The notes under the pieces are model-generated. The model had not been told where the DNA came from. It searched no databases and saw only the letters and a list, made by a program, of their open reading frames with translations. Shown piece after piece: positions 43,540 through 52,228 of a stretch of DNA of 64,000 nucleotides. Positions within the stretch are counted from its first letter, which is position 1. Each line of letters starts with the position of its first letter. Source of the DNA: DASYAN01 sp963727755 (lineage in GTDB: Bacteria > Chloroflexota > Ktedonobacteria > Ktedonobacterales > Ktedonobacteraceae). The stretch lies in assembly GCA_963727755.1 (NCBI GenBank), contig CAVSHN010000010.1, forward strand, positions 62,001 through 126,000, given 5' to 3'. Made by a program: the position numbers and the translations under genes.

Positions 43540-44960
43540 ATGTCACAACGTATTACCATAGATCCAGTCACACGCATCGAAGGTCATGCTAAAATCACCT
43601 TGCAATTAGACGATGCCGGACAGGTAGAAGATGCGCATTTTCATGTGACGCAAGTGCGCGGCTTCGAAAAATTTTGCGAGGGACGCCCATTTGCTGAGAT
43701 GCCTTCACTGATGGCACGCATCTGTGGCATCTGCCCCGTGAGCCATCTGATCGCATTGAGCAAAGCATGTGATGCCCTACTGGCAGTGCGCATTCCGCCC
43801 ACAGCCGTCAATTTGCGCCGTATTATGAATCTTGCGCAAATAGTGCAATCCCATGCACTCAGCTTTTTCTATTTGTCCGCCCCTGATCTACTCTTAGGGA
43901 TGGATGCAGATCCAGCAAAGCGCAACATTCTCGGCGTCCTGGCACAAAACCCTGAGATGGCACGAGGCGGCATTCGACTACGCTCTATTGGACAACAAAT
44001 CATCGAGTTGCTGGGCGGCAAGCGGATTTATCCTGCCTGGGTGGTTCCTGGCGGCGTGAGTGAACCATTGTCGACCGAAAAACGCGATCAGATGCTAGCC
44101 ATGCTACCTGAGGCAAAAGAAATAACTTTGCGTGCATTAACATGGTTTAAGGGAATATTGCCGCAGTATCAGCATGAGATTGCCAGTTTCGCCAATTTCC
44201 CATCCCTGTTCATCGGATTGGTTAACGATGCCAACGAGATAGATCATTATGATGGCAATTGGCGTATCGTCACCTCGGAAGGACGCGTTGTTGCAGACCG
44301 ATTCGATCCACTTCAGTATCAGACAATACTTGAGGAGAAGATCGAGAGTTGGACCTATCTCAAATCGCCTTTCTACAAACCCTGGGGGAAAAAGAGGGGA
44401 TATATCGCGTCGGACCTCTGGCTCGGCTCTTAGTCAGTGAGCGCTGTGGTACTCCAGAAGCAGATAGTGAGCGGGCAGAATTCCTGGCGACTTCTGGCTC
44501 GGCTCGCACCAGTTCGTTCTTCTACCATTATGCACGGCTCATCGAGATTTTGTACTCTATTGAGCGCCTAGAGCAGCTATTGAACGAACCGGATATCCTG
44601 AGTCCGCGTGTACGAGCACATGCTGAGCCGAATCAGTTGGAGGGTATCGGCGTTGCGGAAGCGCCACGTGGCACCCTCATCCATCACTACACGATTGATG
44701 ATAACGGCTTGATTCGTTCGGCAAACTTGATCATCGCCACTGGCCACAATAATCTGGCTATGAATTGCGGCGTGCTGCAAGTGGCCCGACATTTCATCAA
44801 GGACGCACACATTACAGATGGTATCCTCAACCGTATGGAAGCCGTCATCCGTGCTTTCGATCCGTGCTTGAGTTGCTCTACACATGCATTGGGAGAGATG
44901 CCGTTACATGTACAGATCCTCGATGTGAATGGAGCCGTCGTTGATGAGCGCATGCGCTAG
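43540..44960 (+). pseudogene. hoxH: NAD-reducing [NiFe] hydrogenase large subunit HoxH, one frameshift
   Basis: HoxH binds the Ni-Fe(CN)2CO site. The start at 43540 (MSQRITIDPVTRIEGHAKI) is the family start. The first Ni-binding motif is RICGICPVSH. The frame stops at 44433, but near 44390 (GGGGGAAAAAG) one missing G restores PWGEKEGIYRVGPLARLLV and leads to the second motif, FDPCLSCSTHALG, and a stop at 44960. Joined length is about 473 residues, normal. Residues after STH(A) would be removed by HoxW. The break is in a homopolymer; in a living organism it would destroy the enzyme unless frameshifting occurs. Confidence 0.85.
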
Positions 44961-45411
44961 GTCTCGCACGCTGATCATCGGCATTGGGAACCCGCTACGC
45001 AGCGATGATGGTCTGGGATGGGCAGTAGCAGAACAGCTTGCTCAAGATGACGATGCAGGTTGCGACATTCACACGGTGCATCAGCTAACACCTGAGCTGG
45101 CACAGTGGATGACAGCAGCCAAAGTCGTCGTTATGATCGATGCTAGCTATGAAGGAGAGCCAGGCGAATTGCACGTTCGTCCTGTCTCTCTCTCGACCCA
45201 GCCTGGCGCTGTGGGTACCCATTACGCGACGCCAGATGAATTGGCGGCGTTGACCATAGCTGTCTATGGTCATTGTCCGCCAGTTGTCGTTGTTACGATG
45301 ACTGGTGCAAATTTCGATCTTGGTGGGCAGCTATCATCTATTGTTGCTCAGAGCATTCCCCGAGTTTGCGAGGCTGTGCGTGAGATATTGCTAACGCCGA
45401 CTACCACGTAG
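44944..45411 (+). CDS. hoxW: Hydrogenase maturation protease HoxW
   Basis: HoxW trims the C-terminus of HoxH after nickel insertion. The start at 44944 (MSACARSRTLIIG) overlaps the hoxH end. Motifs: IGIGNPLRSDDGLGWAVAE (the conserved GxGNxxxxDDG with a nickel-sensing Asp), VVMIDASYEG (second Asp) and VYGHCPPVVVVTMTG. About 155 residues, typical of HybD/HoxW proteases. It ends in a perfect hairpin. Confidence 0.9.
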   Translation: MSACARSRTLIIGIGNPLRSDDGLGWAVAEQLAQDDDAGCDIHTVHQLTPELAQWMTAAKVVVMIDASYEGEPGELHVRPVSLSTQPGAVGTHYATPDELAALTIAVYGHCPPVVVVTMTGANFDLGGQLSSIVAQSIPRVCEAVREILLTPTTT

Positions 45412-45439
45412 AGGAGGAGGGTTTTCCCTCCTCCTCTAC
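45408..45439. terminator. Perfect 14-bp hairpin at the end of the hox operon
   Basis: GTAGAGGAGGAGGG (45408-45421), a TTTT loop and its full complement (45426-45439). It overlaps the hoxW stop. There is no T-run after it, so it may act as a structured 3' end. Confidence 0.7.
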
Positions 45440-45710
45440 AATCAGTACCAGTTTGCCTTCACCGGAAGAGTATCTCCTGTTACACTCCATGTAGCTCCAC
45501 TTTACAGCCCGTCCACCAGCTCATGAGACCTACTCAAGATTAGACCATGCCCTATGAACTTTCACTCTGTAGGAATTCTACCTGCTATACTTCAAAAAGA
45601 TTGACATGCTTGGTTCTCTCTGCTAGGCTGATGATGAAGCTTATGACGTGAAGAAATGAGGTGGAGGTGGAGCTGGTTAATCATGGCTACGTATTTTTAA
45701 GGAGAACAAT
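45440..45710. other. Intergenic region, nothing seen
   Basis: About 270 bases between hoxW and the GmrSD-like gene; only a ribosome site (AAGGAG) for the next gene stands out. Confidence 0.4.
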
Positions 45711-47804
45711 ATGAAAGCTGCAGAGAGCCAATTTCTCCCATTTCTCAATGGCAAAAAGCAATTTGTCATTCCTATTTATCAGCGCACCTATAGCTGGACA
45801 CGTGAGCAGTGTGAGCAACTGTGGCATGATGTCGTACAAGCAACGACCTATACAGGTCGGGAAGGCCACTTTATTGGCTCGATTGTCTATGCCCAGCAAG
45901 AGGCAACACTGATTGCCAATATTCCACAATACTTGGTCATCGATGGTCAACAGCGTCTCACTACGCTATCACTCTTCCTCATTGCTCTAGCACAAGCTGT
46001 TCGGGATAGTGCTACCTCTCAGGAGATTAGCCGCGAGGAAATCTATGACTCTTACCTTGTCAATACTCATGGCAAGGGAGAACTCCATTACAAGCTGCTT
46101 CTCACACAGAACGATAAAGAGAAGCTCATCGAAATCATAGACCATCCTGACCGTGTTGCTCCCTCTACTCCTGCTAGCCGCCTCGAAGAAAACTACCTCT
46201 TTTTTGTCGAGTGTATCCGCCAAAACAAGATTGATCTCCAAAAGCTGTATGAAGGGATCAATAAGCTGATTATTGTCGAGATTATGCTTGGTCGGGATGA
46301 TAATCCTCAATTGATTTTTGAAAGTCTGAACTCGACGGGGGTGGATCTCTCTCAAGCTGACCTGATTCGCAACTATGTCTTGATGGGCCTGGGGAATGAA
46401 GAGCAAACTAGGCTCTATAAGGATTATTGGTACCCGATGGAGCGCCAGTTTCACTATGCTGAGGGTAGCGATCAGTTTGATCGTTTTATGCGTGATTATC
46501 TGACACTCAAGCAGGGGAGTATCCCAAATATTGACCGCGTGTATGCTAGCTTCAAAGCGTATCAGCGTAGTCAAATAGGCCAGCCAATATGCCAGATCGT
46601 TGAAGATATTTACCGCTATGCGCATTCCTTTCTATGTGTTGCATTATTAAAGGAAGAAGATGGAGATATTTGGAATGCACTCAACGATATTCGTACGCTC
46701 AAAGTCGATGTTGCCTATCCCTTCCTGTTGGAGGCCTATGATGACTATGCCCATAAGTTGCTCTCCAAACAAGACTTGCTGGTGATTCTGCGACTGGTCG
46801 AGAGTTATGTTCTGCGCCGACTGATCTGCGGTATTCCAACTAATGCCCTCAACAAAGTGTTCGTGACGTTGGCTAAAGAGATTGATAAGGAGCATTATCT
46901 TGAAAGCGTGCATGCTGCATTTCTTGCAAAAGCACGCAATGGACGTTTCCCTCGTAATGAGGAGTTTCGTGCTGCATTTGTGGTGAAGGATGTCTACAAT
47001 TTACGCATTCGCAAGTATCTGCTGAGCAAACTTGAAAATTATGGCCAGAAAGAACTGGTCCAAGTTGAAAATTGCACGATTGAACACATTCTGCCTCAGA
47101 ACGAACGATTGTCTGCGGAGTGGGGAGAAGAGCTTGGGCCGAATTGGAAAGAGATTCAGTCACGCTACCTGCACACAATTGGGAATTTGACTCTCACAGG
47201 CTACAATACGGAACTGAGCGACCGTCCATTCTTGGAGAAGCGCGATATGAAAGGCGGCTTTGCTCAGAGCCCTCTTCGTCTCAATCACAGCTTGGCGAAA
47301 CTGGAACATTGGAACCAAGACGAAATTGAAAAACGAGCGCAAGCTCTGGCAGACATCGCTATCAAAGCATGGCCTGTTCCAACTTCCTCTGCCAAACCTA
47401 TTCGAGAGACACCTATTGGGAAATATCCTAGCAGCACCAGTGGATACACGCTCAACAGTTATGTTCCCTTGCAAGGTCCCATACGCAAACTGTTCGAGAG
47501 CGTGCGTAGTCATATTTCCCAGTTAGATCCAACAGTACGGGAAGAGTGTAAAAAGTTCTATATTGCCTATAAAACGTCCACCAATTTTGTTGATGTCGAG
47601 CCACAGGTAAAGAGTTTACGCCTGTTCCTCAATATGAAGTTCAGTGAGATTCATGATCCCAAGGGTTTCTGTCGGGATATTAGTGCTGTTGGGCATCATG
47701 GGAATGGAGAGATCGAGGTCAGTCTTTCATCTCCTAGTCAGCTAGATGATGTGATGTACCTTATACGTCAATCGTTTGAGAAACACTGGGAAGAGAACGT
47801 GTAG
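45711..47804 (+). CDS. Single-chain GmrSD-like restriction enzyme (DUF262-DUF1524)
   Basis: GmrSD-type enzymes attack DNA with modified bases and belong to anti-phage defence. The start at 45711 follows AAGGAG. The N-terminal DUF262 domain has FVIPIYQRTYSWTREQC and FIGSIVY, then YLVIDGQQRLTTLSLFL, the DGQQR motif. The central helical part runs to about residue 410. The C-terminal DUF1524 HNH nuclease domain has CTIEHILPQNE and LHTIGNLTLTGYNTELSDRP. The last 100 residues (YKTSTNFVDVEPQVKSLRLF) match a DUF5655-type tail. It has 697 residues and looks intact. It stands alone between the hox operon and an IS607 element, which suits a horizontally acquired defence gene. Confidence 0.88.
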   Translation: MKAAESQFLPFLNGKKQFVIPIYQRTYSWTREQCEQLWHDVVQATTYTGREGHFIGSIVYAQQEATLIANIPQYLVIDGQQRLTTLSLFLIALAQAVRDSATSQEISREEIYDSYLVNTHGKGELHYKLLLTQNDKEKLIEIIDHPDRVAPSTPASRLEENYLFFVECIRQNKIDLQKLYEGINKLIIVEIMLGRDDNPQLIFESLNSTGVDLSQADLIRNYVLMGLGNEEQTRLYKDYWYPMERQFHYAEGSDQFDRFMRDYLTLKQGSIPNIDRVYASFKAYQRSQIGQPICQIVEDIYRYAHSFLCVALLKEEDGDIWNALNDIRTLKVDVAYPFLLEAYDDYAHKLLSKQDLLVILRLVESYVLRRLICGIPTNALNKVFVTLAKEIDKEHYLESVHAAFLAKARNGRFPRNEEFRAAFVVKDVYNLRIRKYLLSKLENYGQKELVQVENCTIEHILPQNERLSAEWGEELGPNWKEIQSRYLHTIGNLTLTGYNTELSDRPFLEKRDMKGGFAQSPLRLNHSLAKLEHWNQDEIEKRAQALADIAIKAWPVPTSSAKPIRETPIGKYPSSTSGYTLNSYVPLQGPIRKLFESVRSHISQLDPTVREECKKFYIAYKTSTNFVDVEPQVKSLRLFLNMKFSEIHDPKGFCRDISAVGHHGNGEIEVSLSSPSQLDDVMYLIRQSFEKHWEENV

Positions 47805-47932
47805 GCGACCGTTCGGCACGCCCATTGCTCGCACAGCATGAAGAATTTGAGATCACATACAGCGAGGCTGTTCTATGAGAGACAGAGAATCCGAGAAAAA
47901 GCGATAACGCCTAGTCAGCTATTATAGAAAAG

Positions 47933-47959
47933 AGAGCAAATATCTGTGCAATTTGCTCT
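47933..47959. terminator. Hairpin after the GmrSD-like gene
   Basis: AGAGCAAAT (47933-47941), a 9-base loop and ATTTGCTCT (47951-47959). A short stem with a weak tail; probably a terminator for the upstream gene. Confidence 0.5.
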
Positions 47960-48031
47960 ACTTTCAGGAGGGCGCTAATGGCTAATGTATTGGAAACGTT
48001 CATTGAAATTATAGCGTATCCATGATTATCC

Positions 48032-48061
48032 TTGACAATCTTTACATGGTTGTGCTATCAT
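48032..48061 (+). promoter_or_regulatory. Promoter giving a probably leaderless tnpA transcript
   Basis: TTGACA (48032-48037), an 18-base spacer and TATCAT (48056-48061). Transcription would start about at the tnpA ATG (48068), so the mRNA may have no leader. No ribosome site is present. Confidence 0.6.
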
Positions 48062-48067
48062 ATATCC

Positions 48068-48682
48068 ATGAAGTTAAGTGATTATGCTAAACAACAGGGA
48101 GTCCGTTACGAGACAGCATGGAGGTGGTTTCGGGACGGAAAGATCAAAGGGCGTAGAGTCGGCAAGCATACCATCCTCATTGATGAAGATGTGCAAGAGC
48201 CTAGCACCGCTCAAAAAGTTGCTATCTATGCACGGGTTTCTTCTACGGAGAACGAGTCCAATCTGGATAGCCAAGCTGAGCGATTAGTGGCCTATTGTAC
48301 CGCTAAAGGCTATCAGGTAGCGAAGGTAGTCAAAGAGATTGGATCAGGAGTCAATGATAGTCGTCCGAAATTTCTCTCTTTGCTGGCAGATCAATCAACA
48401 ACATTGATTGTAGTTGAGCACAAAGATCGAGGAACACGTTTTGGGTTTCGCTATATCGAGACTCTTCTCAAAGGACAAGGGCGTGAAATTGAGGTCGTTA
48501 CTACGGCAGAGAACGGCACAGAAGATTTACTGTCAGATCTGATTTCAATCATCTACAGCTTTTGCGCAAGGCTGTATGGGCAAAGAAGAGCTAAACGCAA
48601 GACAGCGAAAATTGTAGCAGAGTTAACAGAGAAAGGGGATGAAGATGCAGCTAGTCGAGAAGCACATGATCAAGAAAACTGA
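48068..48682 (+). CDS. tnpA: IS607-type serine recombinase TnpA
   Basis: The transposase of the element. The start at 48068 (MKLSDYAKQQGVRYETAW) is the family start; there is no ribosome site and the promoter is directly upstream. A MerR-like DNA-binding domain comes first (residues 1-40), then the serine-recombinase fold: YARVSSTENESNLDSQAERL with the catalytic Ser in VSST, and VVEHKDRGTRFGFRYIETLL with DRGxRF-type residues. The C-terminus is Arg/Lys-rich. It has 204 residues and overlaps tnpB by 44 bases. Confidence 0.92.
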   Translation: MKLSDYAKQQGVRYETAWRWFRDGKIKGRRVGKHTILIDEDVQEPSTAQKVAIYARVSSTENESNLDSQAERLVAYCTAKGYQVAKVVKEIGSGVNDSRPKFLSLLADQSTTLIVVEHKDRGTRFGFRYIETLLKGQGREIEVVTTAENGTEDLLSDLISIIYSFCARLYGQRRAKRKTAKIVAELTEKGDEDAASREAHDQEN

Positions 48683-49919
48683 TGCTCGCTTTGCGGATGT
48701 AGATCGTGCAGCCTTCGCCTCCAAAAATCTCTCCAATGCGGCGCTCTATGAGATGAGACAACACTTCATCTTTTGCGGGAAATACCTAAACTACAACCAG
48801 ATGGCTAAGCGCATGCAGAAGCATGAAGCCCATCGATCGCTTCCTCGCAAAGTGTCTCAGCAGGTGCTCAAGCTGCTTGATAAGAATTGGAAATCGTACT
48901 TCGAGGCTACACGCGCCTATGAGGAAGATCCATCCAAGTTCTTAGGCCGTCCAAAGTTGCCTGGATACAAGGACAAGAAAGAAGGGAGGAATATCCTTGT
49001 CTACACTATTCAGGCAATTTCTCAAACAGCACTGCGTAACGGCATCATCAAGCCATCTCAGCTTGGCATCGAGATCAGAACCAGACATCGGAACATTGAT
49101 CAGGTTCGCATTGTGCCGTCGATCCGTGGATGCTATGTCGTTGAAGTTGTCTATACGAAAGTCGAAGTGCAAGAAGATGTCAATCCTTCTCTCGTTGCAG
49201 CGATAGACATTGGGGTGAACAATCTTGTCGCGCTAACATCAAACAAAAGAGGATTAGTTCCTCGCCTTGTTAACGGGCGTCCGATTAAGAGCGTGAACCA
49301 ATATTACAACAAACATATGTCTAAGATGCAAAAGAACATGAGCAGCAACCATCACACTAGTCGCTCGCTAGAACGTGTTGCCGCCAAACGAACTAGGCGC
49401 ATAGATCACTACCTGCACACAGTCTCTAGGCGTATCATCGACTTGCTGGTTGCAGAAGGCATTGGCACGTTGGTTATCGGCAAGAATCCAGGTTGGAAGC
49501 AAGAGTCCAACATGAGCAAAAGGAATAACCTGCATTTTGTGCAATTGCCACATGCAAGGTTCATTGATATGCTCACCTATAAAGCTAAGCTCGTTGGAAT
49601 AGAGGTCCTTGTGCAAGAGGAAAGCTATACCAGCAAAGCCAGCTTTCTGGATCGCGATCCCATACCCAGCTTTGGTGAAGAAGATGCGGACAAGGCAACA
49701 TTCAGTGGCAGACGCGTGAAACGTGGCATGTACGAGGCCTCAAATGGGCGTAAATTTAACGCAGATATCAATGGCAGCTATAATATCATGCGTAAAGCAC
49801 TCCCAAACGCCTTTACAGGCAATGGGATAGAGGATGTGAATAAGGCGATTGCGTCTTTAGTAGTGCATCCTGAGAGGATCGTCGTTCCCCTCCGAACCCG
49901 AAAGTCTAGGATTCGCTAG
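48639..49919 (+). CDS. tnpB: TnpB of the IS607 element, with rearranged RuvC residues
   Basis: RNA-guided nuclease-type protein of 426 residues. The start at 48639 follows GAAAGGGG. The RuvC first Asp is in VAAIDIGVNNLVAL. At the usual Glu position it has LVIGKNPGWKQ (Gly instead of Glu), but QEESYTSKASFLDRD further on offers the Glu reported to take its place in a known group of TnpB. The last Asp is in FNADINGSYNIMRKA. The CxxC zinc ribbon is absent. This pattern is the common IS607-associated TnpB type; activity is likely but unproven. The tail past VHPERI may be altered by the insertion joint. Confidence 0.85.
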   Translation: MKMQLVEKHMIKKTDARFADVDRAAFASKNLSNAALYEMRQHFIFCGKYLNYNQMAKRMQKHEAHRSLPRKVSQQVLKLLDKNWKSYFEATRAYEEDPSKFLGRPKLPGYKDKKEGRNILVYTIQAISQTALRNGIIKPSQLGIEIRTRHRNIDQVRIVPSIRGCYVVEVVYTKVEVQEDVNPSLVAAIDIGVNNLVALTSNKRGLVPRLVNGRPIKSVNQYYNKHMSKMQKNMSSNHHTSRSLERVAAKRTRRIDHYLHTVSRRIIDLLVAEGIGTLVIGKNPGWKQESNMSKRNNLHFVQLPHARFIDMLTYKAKLVGIEVLVQEESYTSKASFLDRDPIPSFGEEDADKATFSGRRVKRGMYEASNGRKFNADINGSYNIMRKALPNAFTGNGIEDVNKAIASLVVHPERIVVPLRTRKSRIR

Positions 49920-50107
49920 ATTCTTGGAACTATACCCGAATGATTGGGGATTAGTTTTACTAAAACAGGACCCATTTCCAATTAGACCTCCTCGTCGTCC
50001 AGAAGATGCTGTTTGGGCAGGATCTCAAGAATTGAAGGGACAATTAAATGGACTCTTTGCAGAAGCACTCGCGTCATCTAAGGACACAGATAGTCTTGGG
50101 TAGAGGT

Positions 50108-50315
50108 GAATTTGAACTTTGCCTTCCCGATCAACCAGTTTAAAAAAGGCCTTCAACATCACTGGTTTGTAGGATTTTGTCAAATTGCGGCTCTTGGCAA
50201 AATCAAGAAATTCCTGCTTCCATTGGTCGCTGGATACTGGAATGTTGTCCAGGCCAAGGTGGCTCCTCATTTGTTCAATCCGATCGCGTCTGAAATAGTA
50301 ACGTGCCCGCTCGCC
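50108..50315 (-). pseudogene. Internal fragment of a DEAD/DEAH-helicase-like or restriction-type protein
   Basis: On the minus strand YYFRRDRIEQMRSHLGLDNIP and SSDQWKQEFLDFAKSRNLTKSYKPVML read like a late segment of large helicase/phospholipase-D-type or restriction proteins (pattern W..ELL.F...R....SYKPV). There is no start, and the text after GKVQIHLY is unrelated. The family is a guess. Confidence 0.4.
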
Positions 50316-50634
50316 TGACGTTTGGGTTGATGATCTAGATGCACCTGCTGGTACATGGGCACACTGGATTGTCTTCAACATACAACCGACAACGAAGAAG
50401 ATTGAACAAAATTCAGTACCTACAGGGAGTACGATGGGAACAAATAGTTTTGGGAAACCAGAATATGGAGGCCCATGTCCTCCATCAGGAGCACATAGAT
50501 ATTTTTTCAAACTCTATGCATTAGACACAACCTTTAATGCAGATACGAAGACGACTGAAACTACGCTTGTGAATGAAATGCAAGGACATATTCTTGACCA
50601 GGCTCAGATTGTTGGTCTTTATCGCAGTGCTTGA
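50311..50634 (+). pseudogene. C-terminal part of a PEBP-family (YbhB-like) protein
   Basis: The frame reads SPDVWVDDLDAPAGTWAHWIVFN, then TNSFGKPEYGGPCPPSGAHR, YFFKLYALDT and MQGHILDQAQIVGLYR. These are the core motifs of the phosphatidylethanolamine-binding protein / Raf-kinase-inhibitor-like family (DDPDAP, HW, GGPCPPxGxHRY). The first third of the gene is missing. It abuts the minus-strand helicase-like fragment at about 50312, so the locus is a joint of two gene pieces. Confidence 0.8.
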
Positions 50635-50906
50635 GGTTCTCGACCAGAGGTCTACGCCCAATATTACACCTTCATAAGCTCAATCATCTAAGAGAGTGCT
50701 AACCAAACACTCTCTTAGCTCACATCAACATGCATTAAGTGATTTAAGAGCAAATAATGTTATTAGTATCCCATGACGGTGCCCTTCTTGCTGAAGAATC
50801 GCATGGCGACCATAACCAAACACTCTCTAAGTAGGAAAGGCATACAACTCCCTCCCAAAAGTGTGCTACAATGATGCCAATATTGTAGTACTTAGAAGGA
50901 TAGGGC
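50635..50906. other. Intergenic region before rnz
   Basis: Contains the hairpin above and a partial repeat of it, and an AGAAGGA site before rnz. Nothing else seen. Confidence 0.4.
50688..50718. terminator. 11-bp hairpin after the PEBP fragment
   Basis: CTAAGAGAGTG (50688-50698), a 9-base loop and the complement (50708-50718). Part of it (ACCAAACACTCTCT) recurs near 50815. The tail has few T. Confidence 0.5.
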
Positions 50907-51821
50907 ATGATCGATATTTGTTTCCTAGGAACCTGCGGGATGATGCCTTTACCTGGGCGCTGGCTCTCTTGCGCCCTTGTACGTAGCGGGGCAACATTGA
51001 CCTTATTTGATTGTGGCGAAGGAACACAAATTCCCTGGAAGTCTCTTGGCTGGGGTTTTCGCCAACTCGGGGCCATCTGTTTTAGCCATATGCATGCAGA
51101 CCACGTAGCTGGCCTACCTGGTGTCCTCTTCATGGTCGCACATGCGGGCCGAACGGAACCGCTCAACATTTATGGGCCAGTGGGGACAACCTATGTTATA
51201 GAAGGATTGAGACGCATCGCAGCCGATTTGCCATTTCCCATCCATATTCATGAACTGCGAGGAGGTGAATCCTTCACTCTGCCAGGAGAACTCCATGCTA
51301 CTTGCACTCCAGCAGCTCATGGCGTACCTTGCCTAGCCTACCGGGCAGAGTTATCGCGCCGTCCGCTCTTCCAAGCTGATAAAGCTAGGGCATTGGACCT
51401 GCCAGTACAGCTCTGGTCTCGCTTGCAGCGTGGCGAGACGCTTGAATATAATGGTCAGACGATCACGCCTGAGCAAGTATTGGGAGAACCTCGGCGTGGC
51501 ATCTCGTTCGCATTTATCACGGATACTAGGCCTATACAAACTTTAAGCACGTTCGCGCACGATGTGGATCTGCTAATCTGCGAGAGCATGTATGATGATG
51601 CAGCTGACCTGCCCCTAGCACGCGCCAATGCCCATATGACCGCTGAGGAGGCAGCTAGCATTGCTCAGGCAGCAGGAGCCCATGCACTAGTTCTGACCCA
51701 TTTTAGCCCGAAGATCACTAATACCTCGCAGGCCGAAAAAATGGCATGCAACGTCTTTGCCAACACGCGTGCCACCAGAGATGGCATGGTCATTACACTA
51801 GCTTTTTCCGATACACAATAA
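50907..51821 (+). CDS. rnz: Ribonuclease Z
   Basis: Endonuclease that trims the 3' trailer of tRNA precursors. The start at 50907 follows AGAAGGA. It is a metallo-beta-lactamase fold of 304 residues: LGTCGMMPLPGRWLS at the N-terminus, FDCGEGTQIP, FSHMHADHVAGLPGVL (the HxHxDH zinc motif), PAAHGVPCLAYR, and a C-terminal Asp in FAFITDTRPIQT, LLICESMYDD and VLTHFSPK. The length fits bacterial RNase Z. Confidence 0.95.
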   Translation: MIDICFLGTCGMMPLPGRWLSCALVRSGATLTLFDCGEGTQIPWKSLGWGFRQLGAICFSHMHADHVAGLPGVLFMVAHAGRTEPLNIYGPVGTTYVIEGLRRIAADLPFPIHIHELRGGESFTLPGELHATCTPAAHGVPCLAYRAELSRRPLFQADKARALDLPVQLWSRLQRGETLEYNGQTITPEQVLGEPRRGISFAFITDTRPIQTLSTFAHDVDLLICESMYDDAADLPLARANAHMTAEEAASIAQAAGAHALVLTHFSPKITNTSQAEKMACNVFANTRATRDGMVITLAFSDTQ

Positions 51822-52228
51822 ATTGCTCCGATCCTCTTTGTGATACTGGATCTTTATCTTTGCGAAGCTTTTGAAGGCAGTCTTCAATATGATCTGGAAG
51901 TCGCTTTTATTCGTGACTACCCAAGGATTACCGTGCAAGTCGAGTGCCTGAGTAGCTCTAATCATTCTTATTAGTTATAATAATTATTTAATATATGAAT
52001 TGGAATAATGTAGAAAAATAGGTTATACTATGAATGGTTGACCTGATAAGTGAGGTTGATGCATCACTATCGGGTAGTGGGTCATATCCTATTTTAGGCC
52101 TCACGAGCCTGTCTTTGGCTAGGCCACTTGCAGCCCTTTAGCATTTAGCTTCGAAAAACCTAAGAGCTTGTCATCTAGTCATGCATACAACTAGACGTTC
52201 GCATTTACGGGAAAGGCAACTATCTATT
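51822..52228. other. Intergenic region of about 400 bp with a possible gene remnant
   Basis: On the minus strand, about 45 codons (51830-51965) read like protein (ATQALDLHGNPWVVTNKSDFQ and then FKSFAKIKIQYHKED), but with no start. The plus side has an AT-rich zone at 51965-52030. Not assigned. Confidence 0.35.

Larger units (their letters stand above)
48020..49915 (+). mobile_element. IS607-family element (serine recombinase plus TnpB)
   Basis: tnpA and tnpB overlap in the usual order. The borders are inferred from the broken host gene (left break near 48010-48025, right near 49890-49918). IS607 elements have no inverted repeats and cross over between GG dinucleotides, so the borders are approximate. 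Confidence 0.75.
47978..50103 (+). pseudogene. Unknown host gene interrupted by the IS607 element
   Basis: A start at 47978 (MANVLETFIEIIA) follows a strong AGGAGG site and runs 15 codons. A frame beyond the element reads FARFLELYPNDWGLVLLKQD and continues to a stop at 50101-50103, with PFPIRPPRRPEDAVW and GQLNGLFAEALASS. Neither part has a start or end of its own, and together they look like one gene of about 80-100 residues split by the element. I recognise no family. The exact joint is unknown. Confidence 0.6.
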
